Positions 1-9,276 of a DNA stretch of 64,000 nucleotides are shown here, piece after piece. The translations under genes and the position numbers were made by a program. Location: contig JAFUFO010000021.1 of the NCBI GenBank assembly GCA_017469885.1, positions 124,001-188,000 on the forward strand, read 5' to 3'. A model generated the notes under the pieces. That model saw only the letters and a program-made list of their open reading frames with translations. It had not been told where the DNA came from and did no database searches. The first letter of the stretch is position 1. Each line of letters starts with the position of its first letter. Source of the DNA: Solobacterium sp. (GTDB taxonomy: Bacteria > Bacillota_I > Bacilli_A > Erysipelotrichales > Erysipelotrichaceae).

Positions 1-894
1 AGAGAACAGGTAAAGGACGGAAAGGTTCTGCTTGCGCTGAGCGGAGGAGTTGACTCTTCGGTCGTAGCGGCACTGCTGATCAAGGCAATCGGACAGAATC
101 TGGTCTGTGTTCATGTCAATCACGGTTTCCTCCGCAAGGGAGAGCCGGAACAGGTTATTCAGGTATTCCGGAAGGAACTCGGCGCAAACCTCGTGTATGT
201 GGATGCGGTTGACCGCTTCCTCGACAAGGTTGCCGGTGTCGATGATCCCGAACAGAAGCGTCATATCATCGGTGAGGAATTCATCAAGGTATTTGATGAG
301 GAAGCCGCAAAGCTGACCGGAATTCACTTCCTCGGCCAGGGAACGATCTACCCGGATATTCTCGAAAGCGAAAAGGGCATCAAGGCTCATCACAATGTCG
401 GCGGTCTGCCGGAAGAAATGGAAATGGAACTTGTTGAGCCGGTAAAACTGCTCTACAAGGATGAAGTCCGCGTTGTCGGAAAGCAGCTCGGTCTGCCGGA
501 AAACATGGTTGAGCGTCAGCCGTTCCCCGGACCCGGTCTTGCGGTCCGTACACCTGGCGCAATCACAAGAGACCGTCTTGAGGCAGTCCGTGAATCCGAT
601 GCGATCCTCCGTGAGGAATTCGCAAAGGCAGGACTTGCCGGAAAGGTATGGCAGTACTTCACCATCGTTCCGGATTTCAAGACAACAGGTATCGTAGACG
701 GAAAGCGTTCCTTCGCATGGCCGGCAGTCATCCGCGCCGTCAATACCAAGGATGCGATGACCGCTACCATTGAAGAGATCCCGTATGATCTGCTTCATAA
801 GATTACCGAGCGCATCACCCACGAAGTACCGGGCGTCAACCGTGTGCTCATGGATCTCACACCGAAGCCTACCGGGACAATCGAGTGGGAATGA
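1..894 (+). CDS. guaA: GMP synthase (glutamine-hydrolysing), C-terminal part
   Basis: The reading frame is open from base 1, so the gene starts upstream of the window. GuaA makes GMP from XMP, ATP and glutamine in the cytoplasm. The PP-loop ATP pyrophosphatase motif SGGVDSS lies at bases 40-60. The rest covers the ATPase domain and the GMP synthase dimerisation domain, ending in the conserved KPTGTIEWE tail. The fragment is 297 codons against roughly 510-525 residues for the whole enzyme, so the N-terminal class I glutaminase domain is missing only because of the window edge. The gene looks intact and is followed by its own terminator. Confidence 0.97.
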   Translation, partial: REQVKDGKVLLALSGGVDSSVVAALLIKAIGQNLVCVHVNHGFLRKGEPEQVIQVFRKELGANLVYVDAVDRFLDKVAGVDDPEQKRHIIGEEFIKVFDEEAAKLTGIHFLGQGTIYPDILESEKGIKAHHNVGGLPEEMEMELVEPVKLLYKDEVRVVGKQLGLPENMVERQPFPGPGLAVRTPGAITRDRLEAVRESDAILREEFAKAGLAGKVWQYFTIVPDFKTTGIVDGKRSFAWPAVIRAVNTKDAMTATIEEIPYDLLHKITERITHEVPGVNRVLMDLTPKPTGTIEWE

Positions 895-930
895 CGGTGT
901 CGTAAGGAAAACTGATTCATTCATAAATTG

Positions 931-962
931 GACCTCACATAAATCATGTGAGGTCTTTTCTC
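931..962 (+). terminator. Intrinsic terminator of guaA
   Basis: Perfect 10-bp stem GACCTCACAT / ATGTGAGGTC with a 5-nt loop followed by TTTT, 36 bases after the guaA stop. Confidence 0.9.
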
Positions 963-1043
963 TGCGCATGGATAATGCGTTGGATTAGTATTATGATCAT
1001 TGCGGTAACAGATTGAAAGAAATGTATCAGGAGGAAGGTACAT

Positions 1044-2261
1044 ATGGACCTGCTGGAACAATTTACCGATGAACTGCATCAGTGGTCACTGAACGGGAAA
1101 GAACCTGTATCGGCTTCCATTGATCTGCGGTATATGCTGGATCTTCAGGAAACACGCCTGAAAGATCAGAACGTGAAACGAGAAGAAGATTTCGTCCATG
1201 TGAAGGATGAGATCCGGGGAAGTCTGCCCCGCAGCGGCAATGGGTACACTTCCAGAATCATCTACCGGGAAGCCAGGCAGAACCTGACATACCGCAGGGG
1301 AGAAAAGATGATCCGGAAATACAGCCGTCCGGTTGATCTGTATGTGTCATTCCTGGACAGAGAGGACAATTCTCCCGGTACCTGTACCTGTCCCAACTGC
1401 GGACATACGATGACTGCCGAAGAGGCACGTGACGGATGTCCTTACTGCGGAACGCATTTTGAAATGGAAGAAGTGTACCCATGCGCGGTTTCCTACTATA
1501 CCGTTCCCGGCATTGTGGAGCGGGGAACATTGATGGATAACCTCAAAAGGGAACTGACCATTGTGGGCGTGCTCTGCGGCAGCGTTCTTGCGGTCATCTG
1601 CTTTTTTGTCTGGAATGATATGATGCTGATCTTCAGAATCCTTGCGGCATTGTTTATGGGGCTGTTCTATGGCGGCGTGTTTGCCCTCTGCTGGTATATG
1701 CTCCGCAGTCTGATTCTTGCTGGGAAGTTATTTTTTGAAGCAGGAAGATCAGTTTCCATGCTGAAAGGAATCAACAGCAGGAAGAAGATGACGGAGTTCA
1801 TGCAGGCATATGAGCCTGAATTCTCCTACGAGGTGTTTGAAGGCAGAATTCTGGCATTGCTGAGATCAGCTGCCTTCGAGAATGACAGGGAATCTCTTGC
1901 GGTATGGGAAGGGGACGATGATCTTTCCCGTCTGGATACAGTGATTGACATGCAGTATCGGGGAGCGCTTTATATCCGCAGATGTGAGAAGACAGGGGAT
2001 ATCCTGCGGGTGGAAGGAACAGCATTCCTGACGGATACCTATGCAGGAAGACACGTCAGGGAAAAAGATGAACAGTTCCGGTTCTGTGTGGAAAAGGAAG
2101 TCACAGCGGAATACAATCCAGCCTTCACATTCCTGCGGGTAAGGTGTGATGGATGCGGCGGAAGCTTTGATGCGGTACATCTGAGAAACTGCCCGTATTG
2201 CGGCAGGGAATACGAATTGAAGAAAAAGGACTGGGTACTGACCGGTCTGAAACGAAGATAA
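1044..2261 (+). CDS. Tim44-like domain membrane protein with two zinc ribbons
   Basis: Protein of 405 residues. A first zinc ribbon uses C116/C119 and C132/C135. Two hydrophobic segments follow at about 168-188 and 190-217. The C-terminal half (about 245-365) resembles the Tim44-like ligand-binding domain seen in uncharacterised Bacillota proteins, ending in a second ribbon with C368/C371 and C383/C386. The start is fixed by a strong AGGAGGAA site 8-14 bases upstream. It probably sits in the membrane with both ribbons on one face; the role is unknown. It is a single gene between the guaA terminator and the promoter of the next gene. The Tim44-like assignment is from pattern memory, not a search. 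Confidence 0.8.
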   Translation: MDLLEQFTDELHQWSLNGKEPVSASIDLRYMLDLQETRLKDQNVKREEDFVHVKDEIRGSLPRSGNGYTSRIIYREARQNLTYRRGEKMIRKYSRPVDLYVSFLDREDNSPGTCTCPNCGHTMTAEEARDGCPYCGTHFEMEEVYPCAVSYYTVPGIVERGTLMDNLKRELTIVGVLCGSVLAVICFFVWNDMMLIFRILAALFMGLFYGGVFALCWYMLRSLILAGKLFFEAGRSVSMLKGINSRKKMTEFMQAYEPEFSYEVFEGRILALLRSAAFENDRESLAVWEGDDDLSRLDTVIDMQYRGALYIRRCEKTGDILRVEGTAFLTDTYAGRHVREKDEQFRFCVEKEVTAEYNPAFTFLRVRCDGCGGSFDAVHLRNCPYCGREYELKKKDWVLTGLKRR

Positions 2262-2394
2262 TGAAAAAACAGCCGGAGTATGTGAAGTGCTCCCTGAAAG
2301 CTGAATAAAACTGTTGAGGTTCAGTATACAGTGTCCCGATGATCCGGATTATTCTGAACTGTACAGACGGAATGATCCATGGACCTTTGTCTAT

Positions 2395-2424
2395 TTGACA
2401 GTCATTCAGTCCCCCTAGGATAAT
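2395..2424 (+). promoter_or_regulatory. Sigma-A type promoter for the CapA-like gene
   Basis: TTGACA at 2395-2400, 18-bp spacer, GATAAT at 2419-2424, 32 bases before the start codon at 2457. The 195-base gap 2262-2456 holds this promoter and no other signal I can support. Confidence 0.7.
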
Positions 2425-2456
2425 ATTTTCGAAGTCATCAGATCTGGAGGTATGAC

Positions 2457-3620
2457 ATGAACGATACAGTGTCCCTGGTATTTACAGGGGATATCGGATT
2501 CGATAAATACATGGACGGAAAGTGGAATGATGAGGAACTGATCTCCGATGAGGTTCTGGCATTCCTGCACAGCGGTGATCATGTGATCGCCAATGTGGAA
2601 GGAGCACTTGTCCGTCAGGAAAAACAGTCTGATCAGGAAGGCGTAAAGCAGCTGGTTCATGCGATGGACCCGGATGCCACAAAGGTGCTCCGCAGAATGC
2701 ATGCGGACATCTGGAATCTCTGCAATAACCACATTCTGGACGCAGGCGAGGAAGGTGTCCGGAAGACACTGGAAGAAGCGGAAGAGTTCGGCGCAAAGAC
2801 TGTCGGTGTCGGAATGAATCTGAATCAGGCAAAGGAGATCCTGTACTTTCCGGAAGCGGGCGGAATCGGCCTGTTTGCGGTCGGCTTCCGTACCGGGTGT
2901 AAACCGGCTGGCGAGGCAAAGGCAGGAACGCTGCTCTGGAATGAAATGGATCTGATTGAAGAGAACATTCGCACAATCAAACAGAAGTGCCGCTGGTGCT
3001 GCCTGATTGTCCATGGCGGAGAAGAGTTCACCGCGCTGCCGAGTCCCTATGTGCGGGAACGCTATCTGAGATTTCTCGAGATGGGCGCAGACATGATTGT
3101 GGCGCATCATCCCCATGTGCCGATGAACTATGAGACGGTGGGAGACAAGGTGATTTTTTATTCCCTCGGCAACTTCATCTTTGACACGGATTACCAGCGC
3201 GCCCAGTATCATACGGATAAAGGCGTGCTCGTAAAACTGAACTTCACGCCGGATTCCTGTACCTGGGAAGCAGAAGGTATCCGGATCATCCGCGGTCCGG
3301 AACATGTTGTCAAAGCTGACCTGCCGCAGATCTTTGAAGATGTACCGGCAGAGGAATATGAGAAACTGAGTCCGCTTGCGGCGAAGATGTTTCTTGCGGC
3401 AACAAAGCGCCAGCAGATCTATCTGAATCCAAAGGAATTTGAACACAAGACGCCGGAGGAATGGGAAGCCCACTTCACGGATCCCAACCGCCGGTACCGG
3501 GTGCCCGGGGAAGCACTGGATTTTACGATCATCTGGCAGCTGGCGCAGAAAGCCGAAGAAGGTGACTGGAAGAACAGCCGTCTGGAAAACGTGAAAGACT
3601 ATATTCTCGAACAGATGTGA
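2457..3620 (+). CDS. CapA family protein (poly-gamma-glutamate synthesis CapA-like)
   Basis: Protein of 387 residues with the order of motifs typical of the CapA/PgsA-like metallophosphoesterase-fold family: FTGDIGFDKYMDG near the N terminus, NVEGAL, NNHILDAGEEG, HHPHVPMNYE and YSLGNFIFD. There is no signal peptide or membrane anchor, unlike true CapA of polyglutamate operons, and no pgsBC/capBC partners nearby. It is therefore more likely one of the many stand-alone cytosolic CapA-like proteins whose substrate is unknown. An earlier ATG at 2452 is followed almost at once by a stop, so 2457 with CTGGAGG at 2444-2450 is the start. Confidence 0.88.
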   Translation: MNDTVSLVFTGDIGFDKYMDGKWNDEELISDEVLAFLHSGDHVIANVEGALVRQEKQSDQEGVKQLVHAMDPDATKVLRRMHADIWNLCNNHILDAGEEGVRKTLEEAEEFGAKTVGVGMNLNQAKEILYFPEAGGIGLFAVGFRTGCKPAGEAKAGTLLWNEMDLIEENIRTIKQKCRWCCLIVHGGEEFTALPSPYVRERYLRFLEMGADMIVAHHPHVPMNYETVGDKVIFYSLGNFIFDTDYQRAQYHTDKGVLVKLNFTPDSCTWEAEGIRIIRGPEHVVKADLPQIFEDVPAEEYEKLSPLAAKMFLAATKRQQIYLNPKEFEHKTPEEWEAHFTDPNRRYRVPGEALDFTIIWQLAQKAEEGDWKNSRLENVKDYILEQM

Positions 3621-3636
3621 GTTCCTGAAAATGACA

Positions 3637-3668
3637 GAGTCCTGCATGCATGATGCGGGACTTTTTTA
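3637..3668 (+). terminator. Intrinsic terminator
   Basis: Imperfect stem AGTCCTGCAT / ATGCGGGACT followed by six T, directly after the CapA-like gene. Confidence 0.85.
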
Positions 3669-3746
3669 CGAATGATACGTATAGGGAGTATTCTGTGCGG
3701 GAATCCGGCAATCCTGTGGTATTGTTGAGGAACGGAGAACATTACT

Positions 3747-4940
3747 ATGCAATACAGAACTGATAAATACGGAAATCCGCTGTCCGTCCTTGGCTTTGGC
3801 TGCATGCGTTTTACCAAAAAGGGAAACGCAATTGATATTGCCAAGGCAGAGAAGGAAATCATGGCCGCATACAACGCCGGCGTCAACTATTACGATACGG
3901 CATATATCTATCCGGGCAGTGAAGCTGCCATCGGCGAAATCTTTGAGCGCAATCAGATCCGCGACAAGATCAACATTGCGACCAAACTGCCGCAGTATCT
4001 GATCTCCAGCCGGGATGCGGTTGACCGATATTTCAATGAAGAACTCAAACGGCTGCGCACCGACCATATCGATTACTATCTGATGCATCATATGACAGAT
4101 ATTGCCATGTGGGAAAAACTGAAGGCAATCGGCATTCTTGACTGGATCAACGAGAAGAAGGCTTCCGGCGCGATCCGCAATATCGGCTTTTCGTATCACG
4201 GAAATACCGAGAACTTCCTGAAGATTCTGAATGAGTATGACTGGGACATCTGCCAGATTCAGTACAACTACCTCGATGAAGTGACCCAGGCCGGAAAAGC
4301 CGGGCTGAAGGCTGCCGCAGAGAAGGGAATACCGGTGGTGATCATGGAGCCGCTGCGGGGCGGAAAACTCGTGAATATGCTGCCGAGAGATGCCGAAGCC
4401 GCAATGAAGGAAAGCGGTCATTCCTGGAGTCCGGCGGAGTGGGGACTGCGCTGGCTGTACAATCAGCCGGAGGTTACGGTCGTGCTGTCCGGTATGAACT
4501 CGGAAGCGATGGTTCTCGAAAACTGCCGCACCGCAGATGAAACACAGCCGGGAAGCTTTACCGAAACGGACTTTGCGGTGCTGGAAACCGTAAAGCGCGC
4601 CATCAACGAAAACGAAAAGGTCGGCTGTACCGGATGCCGTTACTGCATGCCGTGCCCCAAGGGTGTGGATATCCCCGGTATCTTCCGCTGTTACAATACG
4701 ATGTTTACCGAATCCAAGAGCCAGGGCAGGTTCCAGTTTGCGCAGACCGTCGGTCTGACCAAGGAGCCGGCATTTGCCTCGCAGTGCATCAAATGCGGAA
4801 AATGCGAACAGCACTGTCCGCAGTCAATTCCGATCCGGGAAAAACTGCAGGAAGCAGACAGGGCGCTACGACCGCTGCCGTATAAGATCGGCATCAATAT
4901 CGTACGGAAATTCATGTTCCGGAAGCCGGCTTCGAAATAA
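3747..4940 (+). CDS. Aldo/keto reductase with C-terminal 4Fe-4S ferredoxin domain
   Basis: Protein of 397 residues. Residues 1 to about 270 form an aldo/keto reductase barrel, with GFGCMRFT at the N terminus, DTAYIYPGSE carrying the catalytic Asp/Tyr and DYYLMHH carrying the catalytic His. The C-terminal part holds two Cys clusters: C294/C297/C300/C303 and C347/C350/C353/C357, the latter CxxCxxCxxxCP like a ferredoxin 4Fe-4S site. This fused architecture is common in anaerobic Bacillota, where the carbonyl substrate is usually unknown. It is a single-gene unit between terminators, with GGAACGGAG-type ribosome binding upstream. Confidence 0.92.
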   Translation: MQYRTDKYGNPLSVLGFGCMRFTKKGNAIDIAKAEKEIMAAYNAGVNYYDTAYIYPGSEAAIGEIFERNQIRDKINIATKLPQYLISSRDAVDRYFNEELKRLRTDHIDYYLMHHMTDIAMWEKLKAIGILDWINEKKASGAIRNIGFSYHGNTENFLKILNEYDWDICQIQYNYLDEVTQAGKAGLKAAAEKGIPVVIMEPLRGGKLVNMLPRDAEAAMKESGHSWSPAEWGLRWLYNQPEVTVVLSGMNSEAMVLENCRTADETQPGSFTETDFAVLETVKRAINENEKVGCTGCRYCMPCPKGVDIPGIFRCYNTMFTESKSQGRFQFAQTVGLTKEPAFASQCIKCGKCEQHCPQSIPIREKLQEADRALRPLPYKIGINIVRKFMFRKPASK

Positions 4941-4960
4941 GCAGAACGATGAAACATACC

Positions 4961-4992
4961 GAAGATCTCATCGATGCATGGGATCTTTTTTC
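4961..4992 (+). terminator. Intrinsic terminator
   Basis: Inverted repeat AAGATC / GATCTT with additional inner pairing, followed by six T, after the aldo/keto reductase gene. Confidence 0.65.
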
Positions 4993-5155
4993 AATGCGGG
5001 AAGGGGAGACGGCCCGTATTGATCAGCACCGCAAAAATGGCAGTACAAATCGGGAAAAACTGTCAATTCAGGGCATTATGCAGGGGCCTGTAATGATAAA
5101 ATATAAATGATGTAAACATTCTTTTTTCTGTAGTACCTGATAATTAGGAGGTCGT

Positions 5156-6388
5156 ATGACAATTCGAGAAGACGCTTCAATCATTATGAAAGCTGCACTG
5201 CAGTCCGCACAGCCGGATGTCGCAGTCGCAAAGGCACTTTCCCTGCTTCCGGAAAATGCCGGAAAAACCGTGCTGGTTGCCTGCGGTAAGGCCGCATGGC
5301 AGATGTCAAAGGCAGCTGAGGATTTCCTCGGCGACCGCATCAGCGACGGTGTATGCATTACCAAATATGATCATGTAATGGGCGAGATTCCGCATGTCCG
5401 CTGCTATGAAGCAGGACATCCGGTCGTCGATGAAAACTCCATCAACGCGACAAGAAAAGCAGAGGAACTCGTCGCCGATCTCAAACCGGAAGATCTCGTT
5501 GTATTTCTGATTTCCGGCGGCGGATCCGCACTGTTTGAAGATCCCCGCATTCCGCTTGCGGAACTGCAGGATATCACAAAGAAGCTGCTTGCCTGCGGCG
5601 CAGACATCACCGAAATGAATACGCTGCGCAAGCGCCTGTCCAACGTAAAGGGCGGCAAGTTCGCAAAGGCGTGTGCACCGGCTCAGGTGTTCTCCATCGT
5701 GCTCTCCGATATCATCGGCGATCCGCTGGACATGATCGCGTCCGGTCCGGCATATCCGGATTCTGCGACGGCAGAAGATGCATTACGCATCGTGAAGAAG
5801 TATCAGCTGGACTTCTCCGATGAAGTCATGGCATTACTGCAGGAAGAAACACCGAAAGAGCTGGACAATGTCACGACACATATTACCGGCAGTGTAAAGC
5901 AGCTCTGCACAACCGCCATTGCCGAGTGCGAAAAGCTTGGCTATGAGCCGCATTTCCTGACCGCATCGATGGGATGCGAAGCCAAGGAAGTCGGAAGATT
6001 CCTCGCGGCGATCGCGCGTGACCATCAGGATGACGGAAAGAGCGTTGCCTATATCTGCGGCGGTGAGACAGTTGTCCGCCTGACAGGAAAGGGACTCGGC
6101 GGCCGCAACCAGGAAATCGCGCTTGCGGCGGCGGAAGGCATCGACGGTCTCAAGGATACGCTTGTATTCTCGCTTGCCAGTGACGGAACCGACGGACCGA
6201 CAGACGCAACCGGCGGTGTCGTAACCGGCGAAACTGCAGGACAGCTGCGGGATAAGGGCATCCTGATTTCTGATGTCCTCCAGAACAATGATGCGTACCA
6301 TGCATTGAAGGAAGTGGACGGTCTGATCATTACCGGTCCGACCGGAACCAACGTCAATGATATTTCGGTGCTGATGATCAAAAAATAA
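5156..6388 (+). CDS. Glycerate 2-kinase, MOFRL family
   Basis: Protein of 410 residues that phosphorylates D-glycerate to 2-phosphoglycerate, feeding lower glycolysis. Family signatures are VACGKAAWQMSKAAE near residue 40, ISGGGSALFEDP near 120, VLSDIIGDPLDMIASGP, and in the C-terminal MOFRL domain ASDGTDGPTDATGGVV and GPTGTNVNDI. The start has a TAGGAGGT site just upstream. It lies next to, but on the opposite strand from, the sugar-acid island at 7008-12058; sugar-acid breakdown can yield glycerate, so a functional link is plausible but inferred. Members of this family have also been called hydroxypyruvate reductases in older annotation. Confidence 0.92.
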   Translation: MTIREDASIIMKAALQSAQPDVAVAKALSLLPENAGKTVLVACGKAAWQMSKAAEDFLGDRISDGVCITKYDHVMGEIPHVRCYEAGHPVVDENSINATRKAEELVADLKPEDLVVFLISGGGSALFEDPRIPLAELQDITKKLLACGADITEMNTLRKRLSNVKGGKFAKACAPAQVFSIVLSDIIGDPLDMIASGPAYPDSATAEDALRIVKKYQLDFSDEVMALLQEETPKELDNVTTHITGSVKQLCTTAIAECEKLGYEPHFLTASMGCEAKEVGRFLAAIARDHQDDGKSVAYICGGETVVRLTGKGLGGRNQEIALAAAEGIDGLKDTLVFSLASDGTDGPTDATGGVVTGETAGQLRDKGILISDVLQNNDAYHALKEVDGLIITGPTGTNVNDISVLMIKK

Positions 6389-6394
6389 GGCTTT

Positions 6395-6991
6395 ATGATC
6401 GGCTACACAAAGGGGTATGTACTGCGCAATGTCACCGGAAAGACAAAGGGGCTGCACATCTTTCTGGATGATGTGATGAAACTGGCACTGCGCGCAAAAT
6501 CAGAAACCGATGTTCGGAAACATCTGGATGACGGAAACTTCATCATTGCCTGTTATCAGAAAGACAAACTGCGCGGCTACTATTGTTTCGCGGTGGAACA
6601 GACGGACTGTACCGGACTGGAAGGTTATACCGGAAGCGGTACGGAAAAGTGTGCGGTACTGAAAGAACGGTTTCTCGGGACAGGAATTCCGGCGGAGACC
6701 GTACGGGCACTGGATGAGGAAATTCAGGGAAGCTTCCTTGAGGATATTGCCTTCGGACGCTTCTCCGGCATGGTGTTTGACAACCGGTATCTTACCGCAG
6801 ACCGCGGTCCGCTGCGTAAATCTATGATCAGCGGAATTCTGTTTGGCATTGCGGTAGGCATCATCGTATGCCTGGTCTCAAAGAACACCTGGCTTTCCGG
6901 CATGATCGGTGCGGTATGGGCACTTGCGGCGGTTCTCATCGGAAACATGGCGGAAATCAACCGGCAGAAGGAAGCACTTCATACCAAATAA
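6395..6991 (+). CDS. Hypothetical protein with two C-terminal membrane segments
   Basis: Protein of 198 residues, no family recognised. The first 140 residues are soluble and mixed in charge. Two hydrophobic helices follow at about 144-161 and 168-186, then a short basic tail, which suggests a membrane-anchored cytoplasmic domain. It starts 6 bases after the glycerate kinase stop and is probably co-transcribed with it. The ribosome site is weak (AAGG), consistent with translational coupling. Confidence 0.75.
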   Translation: MIGYTKGYVLRNVTGKTKGLHIFLDDVMKLALRAKSETDVRKHLDDGNFIIACYQKDKLRGYYCFAVEQTDCTGLEGYTGSGTEKCAVLKERFLGTGIPAETVRALDEEIQGSFLEDIAFGRFSGMVFDNRYLTADRGPLRKSMISGILFGIAVGIIVCLVSKNTWLSGMIGAVWALAAVLIGNMAEINRQKEALHTK

Positions 6992-7025
6992 AAAAAGGGC
7001 GGTTCGCTTACGAATCGCTCTTTTC
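6990..7025. terminator. Bidirectional terminator between convergent genes
   Basis: Stem GGCGGTTCG / CGAATCGCT flanked by A-rich sequence on the left and TTTT on the right. It can end transcripts from both sides and includes the stop of the minus-strand gntR gene. Confidence 0.8.
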
Positions 7026-7679
7026 AAATGGAATGTGTGCAATCGCCGTATCCTTTGCGAGCTCCAGATGACGGTTGTTTATGGAAACTGCGGTTTCCGT
7101 ATCATCCGAAAGCAGGGCATTGATGATGGCGGCGTGCTCTTCCTGTGATTCATCGAACCGCTCTTTCGTGGAGAGGGAGAAGATGCGGAACAGCATGTTC
7201 ATCGTCCGGACTTTCCGGTAGAGATCAATCAGAATACTGTTTCCGGTGCATTCCACAAGATACCGGTGGAATGCGGAGTCCGTTTCAATGTACTGTTCCA
7301 GATCATTTTCCAGGTGGAAGCGTGAGAGATCATTCCGCAGCTGCTGGAACTTTTCCTTCTGCTCGTCACTGACCCGGCCGTGGAGAGCACGGATCGCATG
7401 GCTTTCCAGCATGGTCCGCACCTCAAAGATCTCCGTGATTTCCTTCGGCGTAAATGCCCGAACAAACATGCCTTTGTTGGGAATCTCCCGGACAAGCCCG
7501 TCTGCGGCGAGAAGGCGGAGCGCCTCACGCACCGGACTGCGGCTGACTTCCAGTTTCGCCGCAAGTTCCTTTTCCTGAAGCCAGTCATTGGGTTTGTATA
7601 CACCGGAGACGATCTCTTCTCTGAGAATCTGATAGACCTGATGACTCATGGTCATCACCGGTTTCCGCTGCACTGTCAT
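7008..7679 (-). CDS. GntR-family regulator, FCD (FadR) subfamily
   Basis: Protein of 223 residues. An N-terminal winged helix-turn-helix (about 12-75) contains LEVSRSPVREALRLLAADGL, typical of GntR. An all-helical FCD ligand domain follows (about 85-215) with the conserved EVRTMLES, FHRYLVE and SQEEHAAIINAL segments that carry metal-binding Asp/His positions. FCD regulators often sense sugar acids or carboxylates. It lies downstream of the gntP-uxaA-larA genes on the same strand but behind their terminator, so it may have its own promoter. It is the likely local regulator of that island; the palindromic site at 12093-12118 is a candidate operator. Confidence 0.9.
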   Translation of the reverse strand: MTVQRKPVMTMSHQVYQILREEIVSGVYKPNDWLQEKELAAKLEVSRSPVREALRLLAADGLVREIPNKGMFVRAFTPKEITEIFEVRTMLESHAIRALHGRVSDEQKEKFQQLRNDLSRFHLENDLEQYIETDSAFHRYLVECTGNSILIDLYRKVRTMNMLFRIFSLSTKERFDESQEEHAAIINALLSDDTETAVSINNRHLELAKDTAIAHIPFEKSDS

Positions 7680-7710
7680 GATTGTTACCTCCGCAGAATA
7701 TGACTGAGAA

Positions 7711-7743
7711 GAAAACCGACCCGGAATCCCCGGATCGGTTTTC
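7711..7743 (-). terminator. Terminator of the sugar-acid operon
   Basis: Stem AAAACCGA / TCGGTTTT with an inner GC-rich stem; read on the minus strand it follows the gntP stop and ends in a T run. Confidence 0.7.
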
Positions 7744-7784
7744 TGAGGAGTTCGAATGAATTCCCTGGTTTTAAATTATAGCGA

Positions 7785-9245
7785 TCAATGGAAGATCAGG
7801 CTGAGGATGACGATCAGGATGGAACCGAAGATCGGGATAATGATTGTGGACAGCGTCCATGTCTTCAGCGAGGTATTGATATCCATGCCCGAGAAGTTGG
7901 TGACAACGTGGAAGTAGGAGTCGTTCAGGAACGACGGCAGCATCGAGGTAAGGCAGACAGCCATCGCTGCGAGATACGGGTTGATTCCGAGGGTTCCCAT
8001 CATCGGAGCGATGATTGCGGAACCGGTGATCATTGCGACTGTACCGGAACCCTGCGGGAAACGCATGATGGTACCGATCAGGAGCGGAACGAGGATGGCA
8101 GGGATACCTGCTTTGACGATTGCGTCAGCCATGATCTGTGCAGCACCGGTAGCCTTGACAACAGCACCGAGCGCGCCGCCGGCAGCGGTAATGAATACGA
8201 TCGGACCTGCGTCTTTGCAGGCATCGCCCATCATACCGACAACGGTCTTGTTGTCGAGATCCTTCGCAAGGCCGAATGCGCCGATGCAGAGGGAGATGAA
8301 CAGAGCGATGATCGGAGTTCCGAGGAACTGAATGAACTGACCGAAGCCGGTGGACTTGAGAGCGGTCTGTCCGACGAGGGTGTTGAGGAGAATGAGGACA
8401 ACCGGAAGCAGAAGGATGGTGAACGAAATGCCTGCGCCCGGAAGCTTCTCTGTGGAGAGGAGTTCTTCGAAATCAGAGTTCTCGAGTTCCTTGCCGGCAT
8501 TCAGCTTGTCTTCGATGCGGTCAAGAACCTTGAGCTGTGCGTCTGTGTACTGGGAACGGTCGATGTCAGACGGAACTACGAACTGACCTTCATACTTCTT
8601 TCCGAACCAGCGGAATACATAGATTGCGCAGATGAACAGCGGGATGGAGAATAGCAGACCGCAGATGATGAACATACCGAGGTCAATGTTGATGCCGTTC
8701 TGCTGGAAGGTACCTACAACAGCCAGAGGGCCCGGTGTCGGAGGAACCATGAAGTGTGTGATGTAGAGACCCATACCGAGGATTCCGCCGAGCCAGACCA
8801 TGGACTTCTTGGTCAGACGGGAGAACTCTTTTGCGAGTGAGGACAGGATGACGAATCCACTGTCGCAGAAGACCGGGATGGATACGACGAAGCCGGTGAG
8901 ACCGAGAACGATGTCTGCGTTCTTAACGCCGACCTTCTTGAGGATGGTGAGAGCCATACGCTTTGCGGCGCCGCTCTTTTCCATGAAGATTCCCATGATG
9001 GTACCGAAACCGATGACGATACCGATGGAAGTCATGGTGCTTCCGAATCCGCCTGTTACAGTGTTGACTGCGACAGAGAGAAGGTTGCCGCCTTCATTTC
9101 CGGTTCCGACCAGAAGTGCATTTCCGGAGAGAATACCGATCAGGATTGCGGAGATGATCATTGCCGGGAATGCATGCATTCTCGTGAAGATGATCATGAG
9201 CATCATGAGGATGATACCGATGAGCATTGCTAATACTGGATTCAT
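7785..9245 (-). CDS. gntP: GntP-family gluconate/sugar-acid:H+ symporter
   Basis: Integral membrane protein of 486 residues with about 12-14 hydrophobic helices. GntP family hallmarks are MIGIILMMLMIIF at the start, GFGTIMGIFMEKSGAAKRM, SIPVFCDSGFVIL, HFMVPPTPGPLA and MRFPQGSGTVAMITG, and a C-terminal LPSFLNDSYFHVV. A soluble loop at about 215-265 interrupts the helices as usual. It imports gluconate-like acids with protons. It sits directly downstream of the dehydratase subunits, so its cargo is probably the acid those enzymes use. The exact substrate cannot be read from sequence. Confidence 0.93.
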   Translation of the reverse strand: MNPVLAMLIGIILMMLMIIFTRMHAFPAMIISAILIGILSGNALLVGTGNEGGNLLSVAVNTVTGGFGSTMTSIGIVIGFGTIMGIFMEKSGAAKRMALTILKKVGVKNADIVLGLTGFVVSIPVFCDSGFVILSSLAKEFSRLTKKSMVWLGGILGMGLYITHFMVPPTPGPLAVVGTFQQNGINIDLGMFIICGLLFSIPLFICAIYVFRWFGKKYEGQFVVPSDIDRSQYTDAQLKVLDRIEDKLNAGKELENSDFEELLSTEKLPGAGISFTILLLPVVLILLNTLVGQTALKSTGFGQFIQFLGTPIIALFISLCIGAFGLAKDLDNKTVVGMMGDACKDAGPIVFITAAGGALGAVVKATGAAQIMADAIVKAGIPAILVPLLIGTIMRFPQGSGTVAMITGSAIIAPMMGTLGINPYLAAMAVCLTSMLPSFLNDSYFHVVTNFSGMDINTSLKTWTLSTIIIPIFGSILIVILSLIFH

Positions 9246-9276
9246 AATTTTCCCCTTTCAAATTAAATCCTTTGTT

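Noticed and set aside
2415-3647. Long minus-strand open frame of 410 codons across the CapA-like gene
   Set aside because: It is antisense to a gene with clear family motifs, has no ribosome site, and its translation resembles nothing known.
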